Below, in pieces: positions 27,993 through 37,081 of a stretch of 64,000 nucleotides of DNA. The translations under genes and the position numbers were made by a program. The DNA is taken from assembly GCF_002504165.1 (NCBI RefSeq), contig NZ_CP021404.1, positions 372,001-436,000 on the forward strand, given 5' to 3'. Below the pieces are notes generated by a model. That model was not told where the DNA came from. It saw nothing but the letters and a program-made list of their open reading frames with translations, and did not search any database. This stretch comes from Pacificitalea manganoxidans. Its GTDB lineage: Bacteria; Pseudomonadota; Alphaproteobacteria; Rhodobacterales; Rhodobacteraceae. Position 1 is the stretch's first letter. Each line of letters opens with the position of its first letter.

Positions 27993-28907
27993 ATGCTCGA
28001 CCCCAAGAAAATCTGGTGTGCCGGTGTAATCGCGGTCGGTTTGGCCGCGCCGCTTCACGCGCAGGACACCCAGACCGGGACCGAGGCTCAGGACACGGCC
28101 GAGGCATCCGACAGCAGCGCCGAAACGGCGCGCGATGTCACTGTCGATACCGTGGTGGCGACCGTCGGCGGCACCGACATCACCATCGGCCACCTGATCG
28201 TTGCGCGCGGCACTTTGCCCCAGCAGTATCAGCAACTTCCCGATGACGCGCTGTTTGCCGGGCTGCTCGATCAGCTGGTGCAGCAGAACGCGCTGGCTCA
28301 GACCATGACCGGTGATCTGAGCAAGCGTGCGCAACTGGCGCTGGATAACCAAAACAGCGGCTTCCTGGCCGGTGCGGTTCTGGAAGACGTCGCGCAGGAG
28401 GCCGTCACCGACGAGGCCGTGCAAGCCGCCTATGACGAGCGCTTCGCCAATGCCGAGCCGACGCAGGAATTCAACGCTGCGCATATCCTTGTCGAAACCG
28501 AGGAAGAGGCCACCGCCGTCAAGCAGGAGCTGGACGATGGCGCCGATTTCGCGGAACTCGCCAAGGAAAAATCTACCGGCCCGTCCGGCCCCAATGGCGG
28601 CGCGCTGGGATGGTTCAGCCCCGGCATGATGGTGCCCGAGTTCGAGCAGGCCGTGATGGAGCTGGAGCCCGGCGCGGTGTCCGAGCCGGTGCAGACCCAG
28701 TTTGGCTGGCATGTCGTGAAGCTCAACGAGACTCGGATGCAGGACGCGCCGCCGCTGGAGGAAGTCCGCGCGGAGATCGAGGGTGAATTGCAGCGTGCCG
28801 CTGTCGAGGCCCGCGTCGCGGCGATTGTCGAAGAGACCGAGATCGAAAAATCGATTGAGGGTATCGACCCGTCCGTCCTGAGCCAATACGACCTGCTCGA
28901 AGAGTGA
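27993..28907 (+). CDS. Peptidylprolyl isomerase, parvulin type (PpiC/SurA-like)
   Basis: A 304-residue periplasmic foldase. A signal peptide (KKIWCAGVIAVGLAAPLHAQ) precedes an acidic linker, a SurA-N-like helical part, and a parvulin domain (about 160-255) with FNAAHILVETEEEATAV, FAELAKEKSTGPSGPNGGALGWFSPGMMVPEFEQAV and TQFGWHVVKL. Placement divergent from secA and upstream of argJ is common in this order. The client proteins are not indicated. Confidence 0.92.
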   Translation: MLDPKKIWCAGVIAVGLAAPLHAQDTQTGTEAQDTAEASDSSAETARDVTVDTVVATVGGTDITIGHLIVARGTLPQQYQQLPDDALFAGLLDQLVQQNALAQTMTGDLSKRAQLALDNQNSGFLAGAVLEDVAQEAVTDEAVQAAYDERFANAEPTQEFNAAHILVETEEEATAVKQELDDGADFAELAKEKSTGPSGPNGGALGWFSPGMMVPEFEQAVMELEPGAVSEPVQTQFGWHVVKLNETRMQDAPPLEEVRAEIEGELQRAAVEARVAAIVEETEIEKSIEGIDPSVLSQYDLLEE

Positions 28908-28929
28908 TACGCGAAAGGCCCTGATCACG

Positions 28930-30180
28930 ATGGCTTCCAAACTGCCCGTCTCGCCGCTGGCGCCCGCCAGCTTCCCAAGGCTTCCAGAGATCGGCGGGGT
29001 GGAATTTTCCGCCATCGCGGCCGGGGTCCGATATCAGGGCCGGACCGACGTCATGTTGGTCCGGCTCGCGCCCGGCACTTCGGTCGCCGGGGTTTTCACC
29101 CGCTCCGCCACCCGCGCGGCGCCGGTGCTGGACTGCGAGGCCAAGCTCGCATTGGCCGCGACCCCCGGTGCGGGGGCGGCGATCCTCGTCAATTCCGGCA
29201 ATGCCAATGCCTTTACCGGGGCCAACGGCGCCTCTGCCGTGGCAGAGATCTGCGCCGCCGTGGCCAGTGCCGTGGATGTGCCGGAATCGCGGGTCTATAC
29301 CGCCTCCACCGGGGTGATCGGGGAGCGGCTGCCCGTGGACCGGATCACCGCCGCGATCGGCGCGCTTGCCGCCACGCTGTCGCCCACAGGGATCGAACAG
29401 GCCGCGCTGGCGATCATGACCACGGACACGTTTGCCAAGGGATCGCAGGTGCAGGTCGATCTGCCCGGCGGCCCGGTGCGGATTGCTGGCATCGCCAAAG
29501 GCTCCGGCATGATTGCGCCCGATATGGCGACGATGCTGGTCTACATCTTTACCGATGCCGATATTGCGCAGCCCTGTTTGCAGCAGATGCTGTCGCAACT
29601 GACCGAGACGACGTTCAACGCGATCACCGTCGATGGCGATACGTCGACCTCCGACTCGCTCATTCTGGCGGCGACGGGGGCGGCAGGCGTGCCGCAGATC
29701 CACGATGCCGCCAGCGCCGAGGGCAAGGCGTTTCAGGCCGGGCTGGAACAGGTGATGACCGATCTGGCGCAACAGGTCGTGCGTGACGGCGAGGGGGCGA
29801 CCAAGTTCGTCGAAATCGCGGTGACGGGCGCGCAAAGCGCCGCGGATGCCAAGGCCGTCGCGATGTCGGTCGCCAATTCGCCGCTGGTCAAGACCGCCTT
29901 TGCTGGCGAGGATCCGAACTGGGGCCGTATCGTGGCCGCCGTGGGCAAGTCCGGCGCGGTGGCGGACCGCGACCGCCTGTCGATCCGGTTCGGCGATATC
30001 CTCGTGGCTGAAAAGGGCTGGGTCTCACCCGATTATGTCGAGGATGACGCTGCTGCCTACATGAAGGGGCAGGATCTGCGGGTCGGCATCGATCTGGGTC
30101 TGGGCGAGGGCGCGTTTACCGCGTGGACCTGCGATCTGACCGCGCAATATATCGCGATCAATGCGGATTACCGGTCGTGA
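28930..30180 (+). CDS. argJ: Bifunctional ornithine acetyltransferase / N-acetylglutamate synthase
   Basis: A 416-residue ArgJ of the cyclic arginine pathway. The autoproteolysis site is seen in GMIAPDMATMLVYIFTDADI, where cleavage before Thr creates the catalytic N-terminal nucleophile of the beta chain. NSGNANAFTG and NSPLVKTAFAGEDPNWGRI are family signatures. Whether it also makes N-acetylglutamate cannot be read from the sequence. It overlaps the following mutT start by GTGA. Confidence 0.96.
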   Translation: MASKLPVSPLAPASFPRLPEIGGVEFSAIAAGVRYQGRTDVMLVRLAPGTSVAGVFTRSATRAAPVLDCEAKLALAATPGAGAAILVNSGNANAFTGANGASAVAEICAAVASAVDVPESRVYTASTGVIGERLPVDRITAAIGALAATLSPTGIEQAALAIMTTDTFAKGSQVQVDLPGGPVRIAGIAKGSGMIAPDMATMLVYIFTDADIAQPCLQQMLSQLTETTFNAITVDGDTSTSDSLILAATGAAGVPQIHDAASAEGKAFQAGLEQVMTDLAQQVVRDGEGATKFVEIAVTGAQSAADAKAVAMSVANSPLVKTAFAGEDPNWGRIVAAVGKSGAVADRDRLSIRFGDILVAEKGWVSPDYVEDDAAAYMKGQDLRVGIDLGLGEGAFTAWTCDLTAQYIAINADYRS

Positions 30181-30575
30181 AGCTGGTCCTTGTCTCAGCC
30201 GTGGCGCTGATCGATGCCGATGGCCGGGTGCTGCTTGCGCAGCGCCCGGAGGGCAAGTCCATGGCGGGCCTGTGGGAATTTCCCGGTGGAAAGGTCGAGC
30301 CGGGCGAGACCCCGGAACAGGCGTTGATCCGTGAGTTGCAGGAAGAGCTGGGCATCGACACTTGGGAAAGCTGCCTTGCGCCGCTGACCTTCGCCAGCCA
30401 CGGCTACGACGATTTCCATCTGATGATGCCGGTCTTTGCCTGCCGCAAATGGCAGGGCACGCCGCAGTCGCAGGAAGGCCAAACATTGAAGTGGGTGCGT
30501 CCGGCAGAGTTGCGCGATTATCCGATGCCGCCTGCCGACATCCCGCTGATTCCGGTGCTGCGGGATTGGCTCTAG
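30177..30575 (+). CDS. mutT: 8-oxo-dGTP diphosphatase MutT
   Basis: A 132-residue Nudix hydrolase that cleans 8-oxo-dGTP from the nucleotide pool. The Nudix box is read from GGKVEPGETPEQ to RELQEELGI. AQRPEGKSMAGLWEFPGG is the MutT-specific lead-in. The start is GTG at 30177, overlapping the argJ stop; no ATG fits. Alternative: a broader (d)CTP-type Nudix enzyme. Confidence 0.9.
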   Translation: MKLVLVSAVALIDADGRVLLAQRPEGKSMAGLWEFPGGKVEPGETPEQALIRELQEELGIDTWESCLAPLTFASHGYDDFHLMMPVFACRKWQGTPQSQEGQTLKWVRPAELRDYPMPPADIPLIPVLRDWL

Positions 30576-30755
30576 GCGGTCGCGCCTGAGTGAAAACGTT
30601 TGGGCCGAACGCCCCGCCGCGGCGTCTGGTTCCGAAAAAAGAACCCTTTTGAACAAAATTTCTCCTGATTTTCTCGCGGAGATTAATATTTGTTCGTGAT
30701 TTACCAACAATCGCCCGATATGAATGCTGTTAGGACAGCAGCTGGAGGGCAGAAC

Positions 30756-30893
30756 ATGCTTCGGACTATCACGGTGGGGACCTGTGTTTCCGTTCAGGGA
30801 ACGTTCGTGCGTCAACTCGACAACGGCAAGATCGTCGTGCGTGTCGGGGAGCGCGATTACGCAGGTGCCGCAGTCGGCACGAAAGTCGCCTGA
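30756..30893 (+). CDS. small conserved-looking protein, 45 residues
   Basis: A short frame (MLRTITVGTCVSVQGTFVRQ...) with a very good SD (GGAGGG, 8 bases upstream) and a strong terminator at 30938-30967 just after it. The even beta-strand pattern VSVQGTFVRQLDNGKIVVRVG looks like a tiny beta-barrel fold. I believe similar short proteins occur in Rhodobacteraceae, but the function is unknown. The SD, terminator and codon use argue that it is real. Confidence 0.7.
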   Translation: MLRTITVGTCVSVQGTFVRQLDNGKIVVRVGERDYAGAAVGTKVA

Positions 30894-30937
30894 TTAGAAT
30901 TTGGCTCATCCGCCGATCCGTCGGTGCCTGAGACACG

Positions 30938-30970
30938 AAACGCCGGCAGGGGGATCTGCCGGCGTTTTCT
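30938..30970 (+). terminator. intrinsic terminator after the 45-residue gene
   Basis: A 12-bp stem (AAACGCCGGCAG 30938-30949 with 30956-30967) ending in a TTTT run. On the other strand it also has an A/T context and may serve the convergent NYN gene. Confidence 0.88.
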
Positions 30971-31010
30971 CGTTTCGGGGGAGGGTAGGGCGGCGCGTGG
31001 CGCGCCGGGC

Positions 31011-31586
31011 CTAGTCGCGGGACAGTTCGTCGGCGCCTGCGGGCTCGGGGCGCGGATCACGCGGCGGGCGTCCGATCACTTCTTTCAGTTCATCCAACTC
31101 GATGAAGTTGTCGGCCTGACGCCGCAATTCGTCCGCGATCATCGGCGGCTGCGAGCGGATGGTGGACACGACCGACACACGCACGCCCGACCGTTGCAGG
31201 CTTTCGACCAGCGGGCGGAAATCGCCATCGCCCGAAAACAGAACGACGTGATCGACATGGGGGGCAAGCTCCATCGCATCGACCGTCAGTTCGATGTCCA
31301 TGTTGCCCTTCACCTTTCGGCGGCCCTGACTGTCGATGTATTCCTTGGCAGGCTTCGTCACCATCGAGAAGCCGTTGTAGTGCAGCCAGTCGACCAGCGG
31401 GCGGATCGGCGAATATTCATCGTTCTCCAGCAGGGCCGTGTAGTAGAACGCGCGCAGCAGCTTGCCACGGCGCATGAACTCCTGCCGCAGCAGTTTATAG
31501 TCGATGTCGAACCCCAATGCCTTGGCCGCGGCATATAAATTCGACCCGTCTATGAACAACGCCAGCCGCTCGTCTCTGTAGAACAT
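31011..31586 (-). CDS. NYN domain protein (LabA/DUF88 type)
   Basis: A 191-residue PIN-like NYN-domain protein. Acidic metal-binding residues sit in LALFIDGSNLYAAAK, GNMDIELTVDAMELA and HVVLFSGDGDFRPLVESL. It has the full RNase-like set, so RNA cleavage is likely but not proven. Start 31586 (MFYRDERLALF) follows AAAGGATATTTG; the longer frame would begin before the SD. It is divergent from folK. Confidence 0.85.
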   Translation of the reverse strand: MFYRDERLALFIDGSNLYAAAKALGFDIDYKLLRQEFMRRGKLLRAFYYTALLENDEYSPIRPLVDWLHYNGFSMVTKPAKEYIDSQGRRKVKGNMDIELTVDAMELAPHVDHVVLFSGDGDFRPLVESLQRSGVRVSVVSTIRSQPPMIADELRRQADNFIELDELKEVIGRPPRDPRPEPAGADELSRD

Positions 31587-31691
31587 CAAATATCCTTTCG
31601 ATATACGCGCCTGCGACGACAACCTCGCGGGTGGTTGAGGCGACTGCCGTCATGATGACCGGCGCTCGCGGGAAAATAGGGACAGAACAAG

Positions 31692-32300
31692 ATGGTGCAA
31701 CCCTCTGAAAAGTCACAAACGGGTTCCCTGTCGTTAATTGCGCTGGGGTCCAATGCAAGCTCATCTTTCGGCTCGCCGTTCGAAACCGTGACCCGCGCCG
31801 TGGCCGCTTTAACCGCTGCGGGGCTGGAGATCGTGGCCCAAAGCCGGTTTTACCGCACACCGGCGTTTCCGCCGGGGATCGGCGAGAATTTCGTGAACGC
31901 GGTTGTGCAGGTCCGCTCCGCCCATGACGCACAGGGGCTTTTGGCGCTGCTACACGGCATCGAGGCGGAGTTCGGGCGGCATCGCACGATCAGATGGGGC
32001 GCGCGCACGCTCGATCTGGACCTGATCGACCATGAGGGTGAATTGCGGCCCGATCGCGCAGGCTGGCAGGCGTGGCGTGATCTGCCGCTGGAACAGCAAA
32101 GGGTGCAGGCTCCCGACCGGCTGATCCTGCCGCATCCGCGGGTGCAGGACCGTGCATTTGTGCTTGTGCCGCTGGCGGATGTCGCGCCGGAGTGGCGTCA
32201 TCCGGTGACCGGGGCAAGCGCGCAGGCGATGCTGGATGCCCTCCCGCACGAGCATTTGACCGGAATTGCACCGCTTTTCCCCGCGGATCATCAGGGCTAG
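31692..32300 (+). CDS. folK: 2-amino-4-hydroxy-6-hydroxymethyldihydropteridine diphosphokinase
   Basis: A 202-residue HPPK of folate synthesis, transferring pyrophosphate from ATP to 6-hydroxymethyl-dihydropterin. It has LIALGSNASSSFGSP, YRTPAFPPG, FVNAVVQV and the signature RWGARTLDLDLIDHEG. The sequence is longer than E. coli FolK by a C-terminal extension, as in other alphaproteobacteria. It precedes rpoZ by 65 bases. Confidence 0.93.
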   Translation: MVQPSEKSQTGSLSLIALGSNASSSFGSPFETVTRAVAALTAAGLEIVAQSRFYRTPAFPPGIGENFVNAVVQVRSAHDAQGLLALLHGIEAEFGRHRTIRWGARTLDLDLIDHEGELRPDRAGWQAWRDLPLEQQRVQAPDRLILPHPRVQDRAFVLVPLADVAPEWRHPVTGASAQAMLDALPHEHLTGIAPLFPADHQG

Positions 32301-32365
32301 TCCTTGTCAATCCCTGATTCGACCCTTAGTAGTCGTGGTTCGATTTTCCGTATTGGAGTGACCCA

Positions 32366-32728
32366 ATGGCCCGTGTGACGGTTGAAGACTGCGTTGACAA
32401 GGTTCCGAACCGGTTCGAACTGGTGATGCTCGCCGCTCATCGGGCGCGTGAAATTTCCTCCGGTGGCCAACTGACCGTGGATCGCGACAACGACAAGAAC
32501 CCCGTCGTGTCCCTGCGCGAGATTGCCGAGGAAACCCAGCAGGCCGACGCCCTGCGGGAGCGCATGATCGAGAGCCATCAGACCCAGATCGAGGTCGACG
32601 AGCCCGAAGAGGACTCGATGGCCCTGCTCATGGGTGCCGGTGCCGAATCCGCCGATAAACCGGCGCAGGACGACATGTCCGAGGAAAAACTGCTGCGCGC
32701 CCTGATGGAAGCGCAGGAGCCCAAGTAA
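32366..32728 (+). CDS. rpoZ: RNA polymerase omega subunit
   Basis: A 120-residue omega subunit. [31 protein letters not shown] is the invariant N-terminus. The C-terminal half is acidic and Ala-rich, typical for the longer alphaproteobacterial version. It lies directly before rsh, the stringent-response gene, whose product acts on RNA polymerase through ppGpp. Confidence 0.96.
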   Translation: MARVTVEDCVDKVPNRFELVMLAAHRAREISSGGQLTVDRDNDKNPVVSLREIAEETQQADALRERMIESHQTQIEVDEPEEDSMALLMGAGAESADKPAQDDMSEEKLLRALMEAQEPK

Positions 32729-32749
32729 GACGCTGAAGGACGAGGGCGC

Positions 32750-34897
32750 ATGATCGACGTCGAAGATCTCGTCGCCCTCGTTGTCGCGTATAATCCGCGC
32801 ACGAATACCGATCTGATCCGGGATGCCTATGCCTATGGGCAGGCGATGCACGAAGGACAGATGCGGCATTCGGGGGAACCTTATTTCACCCATCCTGTCG
32901 CCGTGGCCGCCATCCTGACCGAGATGCGGCTGGATGATGCGACCATCGTGACCGCGCTGCTGCACGACACGATCGAGGATACGAAGGCCTCCTATAGCGA
33001 GATTTCCCAGCGCTTTGGCCGGGATGTGGCGGATCTGGTCGACGGGGTGACGAAGCTCACCAACCTGCAACTGTCCTCCACCGAAACCAAGCAGGCCGAG
33101 AATTTCCGCAAGCTGTTCATCGCCATGTCCCGCGATTTGCGGGTCATTCTGGTGAAGCTGGCGGACCGTCTACACAACATGCGCACGATCAAGTTCCAGC
33201 GCATGGAAAAGCAGATCCAGAAATCCCGCGAGACGATGGACATTTTCGCGCCCCTGGCGGGCCGGATGGGCATGCAGTGGATGCGCGAGGAGCTGGAGGA
33301 TCTGGCCTTCCGTGTGCTGAATCCGGAAGGGCGGTCGTCGATCATCCGGCGCTTCATCACGTTGCAGCGCGAAACCGGCGACGTGATCCATAAGATCACC
33401 AAGGACATCCGGCTGGAACTCGACAAGGTCGGGATCGAGGCCGAAGTGTTCGGACGCGCGAAAAAACCGTTCTCGATCTGGCGCAAGATGCAGGAAAAGG
33501 GGCAGGGCTTCTCCCGCCTTGCCGATATCTACGGCTTCCGCGTCATTACCGACAGCGAGGAGGATTGCTACCGCGTGCTGGGCGCGATCCACGGTCGCTG
33601 GCGCGCTGTGCCGGGGCGGTTCAAAGACTATATTTCCCAGCCGAAGACCAACGGCTACCGGTCGATCCAGACCACCGTTTCAGGCCGCGACGGCAAACAG
33701 GTGGAGGTGCAGATCCGTACCCGCCAGATGCACGAGGTCGCCGAAGCCGGGGTGGCGGCGCATTGGTCCTATAAGGATGGCGTGCGCGCCGAGAACCCGT
33801 TTGCCGTTGATCCGGCGAAATGGATTCAGACCCTGACCGAGCGTTTCGACGAGGCCGATCACGACGAGTTCCTCGAGCATGTGAAGCTTGAGATGTATAC
33901 CGATCAGGTCTTCTGCTTCACGCCCAAGGGGGACGTGATCAAGCTGCCGCGCGGGGCGACGCCTCTCGATTATGCCTATGGCATCCACACCCGCATCGGC
34001 GACAGTTGCGTGGGCGCCAAGATCGACGGTCTGCGTGTCCCGCTCTGGACCCGGCTGAAGAACGGCCAATCGGTGGAGATCATCACCGCCGAAGGGCAGC
34101 GTCCGCAGGCCACATGGCTCGACATCGTGGTGACGGGGCGCGCGAAATCCGCGATCCGCCGGTCGCTGCGCGAGGAAGACCGCGAGCGCTACATCAAGCT
34201 GGGCCGCGAACTGGCGCGGGTCGGCTTTGAGCATGTCGGCAAGAAGGCCACCGACAAGGCCCTGCGCACCGCCGCGCGCCGGCTGGGCGCGCAGACCATC
34301 GACGAATTGCTGGCCCGGCTGGGCAGCGCGCAGGTCACCGCGCGCGATGTCGTCGGCACGCTTTATCCCGAACTGGCCGCCGCGCAGAAGGGGGACGAAG
34401 TGTCCGCCGATCGTGCGGTCATCGGTCTGTCTGCCGATCAGACGCCCACCCGTGGCAGTTGCTGTCAGCCGGTGCCCGGAGAGCGCATCGTCGGCATCAC
34501 ATATCGCGGGCAGGGTGTGGTTGTTCATGCCATCGACTGTCCTACCTTGGTGGAGATGGAAGACCAGCCGGATCGCTGGGTGGATCTTCATTGGCACGGG
34601 GGCTTGCATCCGGCGATCTATCCCGTGACGCTGGAGTTGACGATCAGCAACGACGCCGGGGTGCTGGGGCATATCTGCACGCTGATCGGCGAGCAGAAAG
34701 CCAATATCTCGGACCTGCATTTTGCGGATCGGAAACCGGACTTCTATCGCATCATCGCCGATGTGGAGCTGCGCGACGTGGAGCATCTGCACATGGTGAT
34801 GACCGCATTGGAGGCCGACAGCGACGTGGCCGATATCGTCCGCATCCGGCAGGGTGCGCATCGGGAGCGGGAATTCAGACGGGTGGAGCGCGCCTGA
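32750..34897 (+). CDS. rsh: Bifunctional (p)ppGpp synthetase/hydrolase Rsh
   Basis: A 715-residue long RelA/SpoT homologue, usually the single one in alphaproteobacteria. The N-terminal hydrolase domain has the HD pair at 72-73 (ALLHDTIEDT) with His48 region FTHPVAVA; the synthetase domain spans about 230-350 (KPFSIWRKMQ, FKDYISQPKTNGYRS); TGS lies about 385-450 (VFCFTPKGDVIKLPRGATPLDYAY) and ACT at the C-terminus. Both catalytic parts look intact. It follows rpoZ by 21 bases. Confidence 0.96.
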   Translation: MIDVEDLVALVVAYNPRTNTDLIRDAYAYGQAMHEGQMRHSGEPYFTHPVAVAAILTEMRLDDATIVTALLHDTIEDTKASYSEISQRFGRDVADLVDGVTKLTNLQLSSTETKQAENFRKLFIAMSRDLRVILVKLADRLHNMRTIKFQRMEKQIQKSRETMDIFAPLAGRMGMQWMREELEDLAFRVLNPEGRSSIIRRFITLQRETGDVIHKITKDIRLELDKVGIEAEVFGRAKKPFSIWRKMQEKGQGFSRLADIYGFRVITDSEEDCYRVLGAIHGRWRAVPGRFKDYISQPKTNGYRSIQTTVSGRDGKQVEVQIRTRQMHEVAEAGVAAHWSYKDGVRAENPFAVDPAKWIQTLTERFDEADHDEFLEHVKLEMYTDQVFCFTPKGDVIKLPRGATPLDYAYGIHTRIGDSCVGAKIDGLRVPLWTRLKNGQSVEIITAEGQRPQATWLDIVVTGRAKSAIRRSLREEDRERYIKLGRELARVGFEHVGKKATDKALRTAARRLGAQTIDELLARLGSAQVTARDVVGTLYPELAAAQKGDEVSADRAVIGLSADQTPTRGSCCQPVPGERIVGITYRGQGVVVHAIDCPTLVEMEDQPDRWVDLHWHGGLHPAIYPVTLELTISNDAGVLGHICTLIGEQKANISDLHFADRKPDFYRIIADVELRDVEHLHMVMTALEADSDVADIVRIRQGAHREREFRRVERA

Positions 34898-34945
34898 CCA
34901 CGGGGCGGAGACTTCGCGCGGGCTAACGGGAAGGGCGTCTACGCC

Positions 34946-35596
34946 GTGTTCAAACGCCGGAACAAACGCTCCTGGGCTCGGATCGCGCGCGAGGCCGTGT
35001 ATCCCCGTGGCGGCTGGACGCGGGCGTTCCACTACGTCAAACACCGGGTCCGCCGGTTGCCCGACCGGCCCGAACGCATTGCCCGTGGGATCGCGGCGGG
35101 GGTCTTTGTCTGCTTCACCCCGCTCTACGGGCTGCATTTCGTCAGCGCCTACATCATCGCAAAGCTGATGCGCGGCAACGGGCTTGCGGCGCTGTTGGCG
35201 ACGTTTTTTGGCAATCCGCTGACCTTCCCCGTGATCGCGACGATCAGCCTGCAATTAGGGCGCTGGATGGTCGGCACCGGGCGGGCCGAACATCATCGGA
35301 CGATCTTCCAGAAATTCGGCTGGGCGGCGCGGGATCTGCAAAACAACCTGATGGCGCTGTTCAGCGCGCGCGATGCGCATTGGGGCGGGTTGGCGATCTT
35401 CTATCGCGACGTCTTTCTGCCCTATCTGATCGGCGGGCTGATCCCCGGTATCATCGCCGGGCTGCTGGCCTATTATTTCTCGATGCCGCTGATCGCGGCC
35501 TATCAGAACCGGCGTAAGGGTCTGTTGGCCAAGAAGATTGCCGAACTGGGCCGCAAGGCTGGGCAGAAGAAGAAAAGCGGTCAGCGCCAGTCCTGA
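34946..35596 (+). CDS. DUF2062 membrane protein
   Basis: A 216-residue inner-membrane protein. After a basic N-terminus (MFKRRNKRSW) come three hydrophobic stretches: IARGIAAGVFVCFTPLYGLHF, LAALLATFFGNPLTFPVIATIS and the C-terminal FLPYLIGGLIPGIIAGLLAYYF, with a very basic end (KKKSGQR). GNPLTFP is the DUF2062 hallmark. It normally sits between rsh and pdxJ, as here. The role is unknown. Confidence 0.88.
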   Translation: MFKRRNKRSWARIAREAVYPRGGWTRAFHYVKHRVRRLPDRPERIARGIAAGVFVCFTPLYGLHFVSAYIIAKLMRGNGLAALLATFFGNPLTFPVIATISLQLGRWMVGTGRAEHHRTIFQKFGWAARDLQNNLMALFSARDAHWGGLAIFYRDVFLPYLIGGLIPGIIAGLLAYYFSMPLIAAYQNRRKGLLAKKIAELGRKAGQKKKSGQRQS

Positions 35597-35698
35597 GCGG
35601 GGTCAAATGTTTCCCCGCATGATGGCTGCGGCGGCGAGGTTCCCCTTTGCGGCGGCGGAGACTAGTCTGCGCCCGAATCGCCGTAACGGAGCCTGCCC

Positions 35699-36466
35699 AT
35701 GTCCGCCCTTCCTCCTTCTGCCCCGCTGGGTCGTCTGCGCCTCGGCGTCAATATCGACCACGTCGCCACGGTGCGGAACGCGCGCGGGGGCGAGGCGCCG
35801 GACCCGATCCGCGCGGCGGAGTTGGCACAGGCCTCCGGGGCGGATGGCATCACCGCGCATCTGCGCGAGGACCGGCGTCATATCTCGGACCGCGATATCG
35901 ACCGGCTGATGGACGTGCTGAGCGTGCCGCTCAACTTCGAGATGGCCGCGACGGACGAAATGCAGGCCATCGCCCTGCGCCATAAGCCGCACGCGGTCTG
36001 CATCGTCCCGGAAAAACGCGAGGAGCGCACGACCGAGGGCGGGCTGGAGGTCGCGCAGGATGAAAACCGGCTGGCTCATTTCATCGCGCCGCTACGCGAG
36101 GCAGGGTGCCGGGTGTCGATCTTTATCGCGGCGGACCAACGCCAGATCGACGCGGCGCATCGGATCGGGGCCGCGGTGATCGAGCTTCACACCGGGGCCT
36201 ATTGCGATGCCCATGCCGAAGGCCGGATCGCCGACCGCGATGCGGAACTGGAGCGTCTGCGCGCGATGTCCACCTATGCTCACGGGCTGGGGCTGGAGGT
36301 CCATGCCGGGCACGGGCTGACCTATGACACCGTGCAGCCCGTCGCCGCGTTTCCGGAGGTGATGGAGCTCAATATCGGGCATTTCCTGATCGGCGAGGCG
36401 ATTTTCCGGGGGCTGGAGCCTGCCATAGCGGAAATGCGCCGCCTGATGGACGATTCCCGGCCGTAA
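35699..36466 (+). CDS. pdxJ: Pyridoxine 5'-phosphate synthase
   Basis: A 255-residue TIM-barrel enzyme that condenses 1-deoxyxylulose 5-phosphate with aminoacetone 3-phosphate in the DXP-dependent vitamin B6 pathway. [44 protein letters not shown] and [13 protein letters not shown] are diagnostic. acpS usually follows; here an opposite-strand rppH does. Confidence 0.96.
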   Translation: MSALPPSAPLGRLRLGVNIDHVATVRNARGGEAPDPIRAAELAQASGADGITAHLREDRRHISDRDIDRLMDVLSVPLNFEMAATDEMQAIALRHKPHAVCIVPEKREERTTEGGLEVAQDENRLAHFIAPLREAGCRVSIFIAADQRQIDAAHRIGAAVIELHTGAYCDAHAEGRIADRDAELERLRAMSTYAHGLGLEVHAGHGLTYDTVQPVAAFPEVMELNIGHFLIGEAIFRGLEPAIAEMRRLMDDSRP

Positions 36467-36477
36467 CCGATGGCGGG

Positions 36478-36954
36478 CTAGCGCGGAACGCTGGGGCCCA
36501 ATTCCGCCAGCACGGCCTCATAGACTGCGCGCTTGAACGGCACGATCTGCGCCGGCAGGTCTGCGGGCTCGATCCATTTCCATTCGGAAAATTCGGGATG
36601 CGCCGTGTCGATGCGCACCTGATCGTCGCGGCCCAGATACCGCAGCAGAACCCATTTCTGTTCCTGACCGCGATACCGGCCTTTCCAGACCTTTCCCACC
36701 AGATGCGGCGGCAGGTCATAGGTGATCCAGCCTGCGGTTTCGGCCAGCGGCTCGACCATCGTGGCCGGAATGCCGGTTTCTTCTTCCAGTTCGCGCAATG
36801 CGGCGGTGGCGGGATCTTCGCCCGCGTCGATACCGCCCTGCGGCATCTGCCAGGCGGGCACGTCGCTGTCGATGCGCTGACCGACAAACACGCGGCCTTC
36901 GGCATTTACCAGCATCACCCCGACGCAAGGGCGGTAGGGAAGGTCATCGGACAT
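36478..36954 (-). CDS. rppH: RNA pyrophosphohydrolase
   Basis: A 158-residue Nudix enzyme that removes the 5' pyrophosphate from mRNA and starts RNase E decay, or acts on dinucleoside polyphosphates. The Nudix box runs from [13 protein letters not shown] to [28 protein letters not shown] and [19 protein letters not shown]-type elements match RppH/IalA of alphaproteobacteria. Its 3' end converges with pdxJ (11-base gap). Confidence 0.92.
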   Translation of the reverse strand: MSDDLPYRPCVGVMLVNAEGRVFVGQRIDSDVPAWQMPQGGIDAGEDPATAALRELEEETGIPATMVEPLAETAGWITYDLPPHLVGKVWKGRYRGQEQKWVLLRYLGRDDQVRIDTAHPEFSEWKWIEPADLPAQIVPFKRAVYEAVLAELGPSVPR

Positions 36955-37021
36955 GCGGCGGCTCCGGTTCTGAGTGTTGCAGCCCTGATCTACCGCGATG
37001 GCGCAGGGGCGGGAAGGTCAT

Positions 37022-37058
37022 GAAAAAGCGCGCCGCCCGGATAAGAGGCGGCGCGCTG
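37022..37058 (-). terminator. ctpA operon terminator
   Basis: A perfect 11-bp stem (37027-37037 with 37047-37057) followed on the minus strand by TTTTT. It ends the leftward gpmI-envC-ctpA transcript. Confidence 0.9.
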
Positions 37059-37081
37059 GTGTCAGTCGTGGTGGCGCAGGC

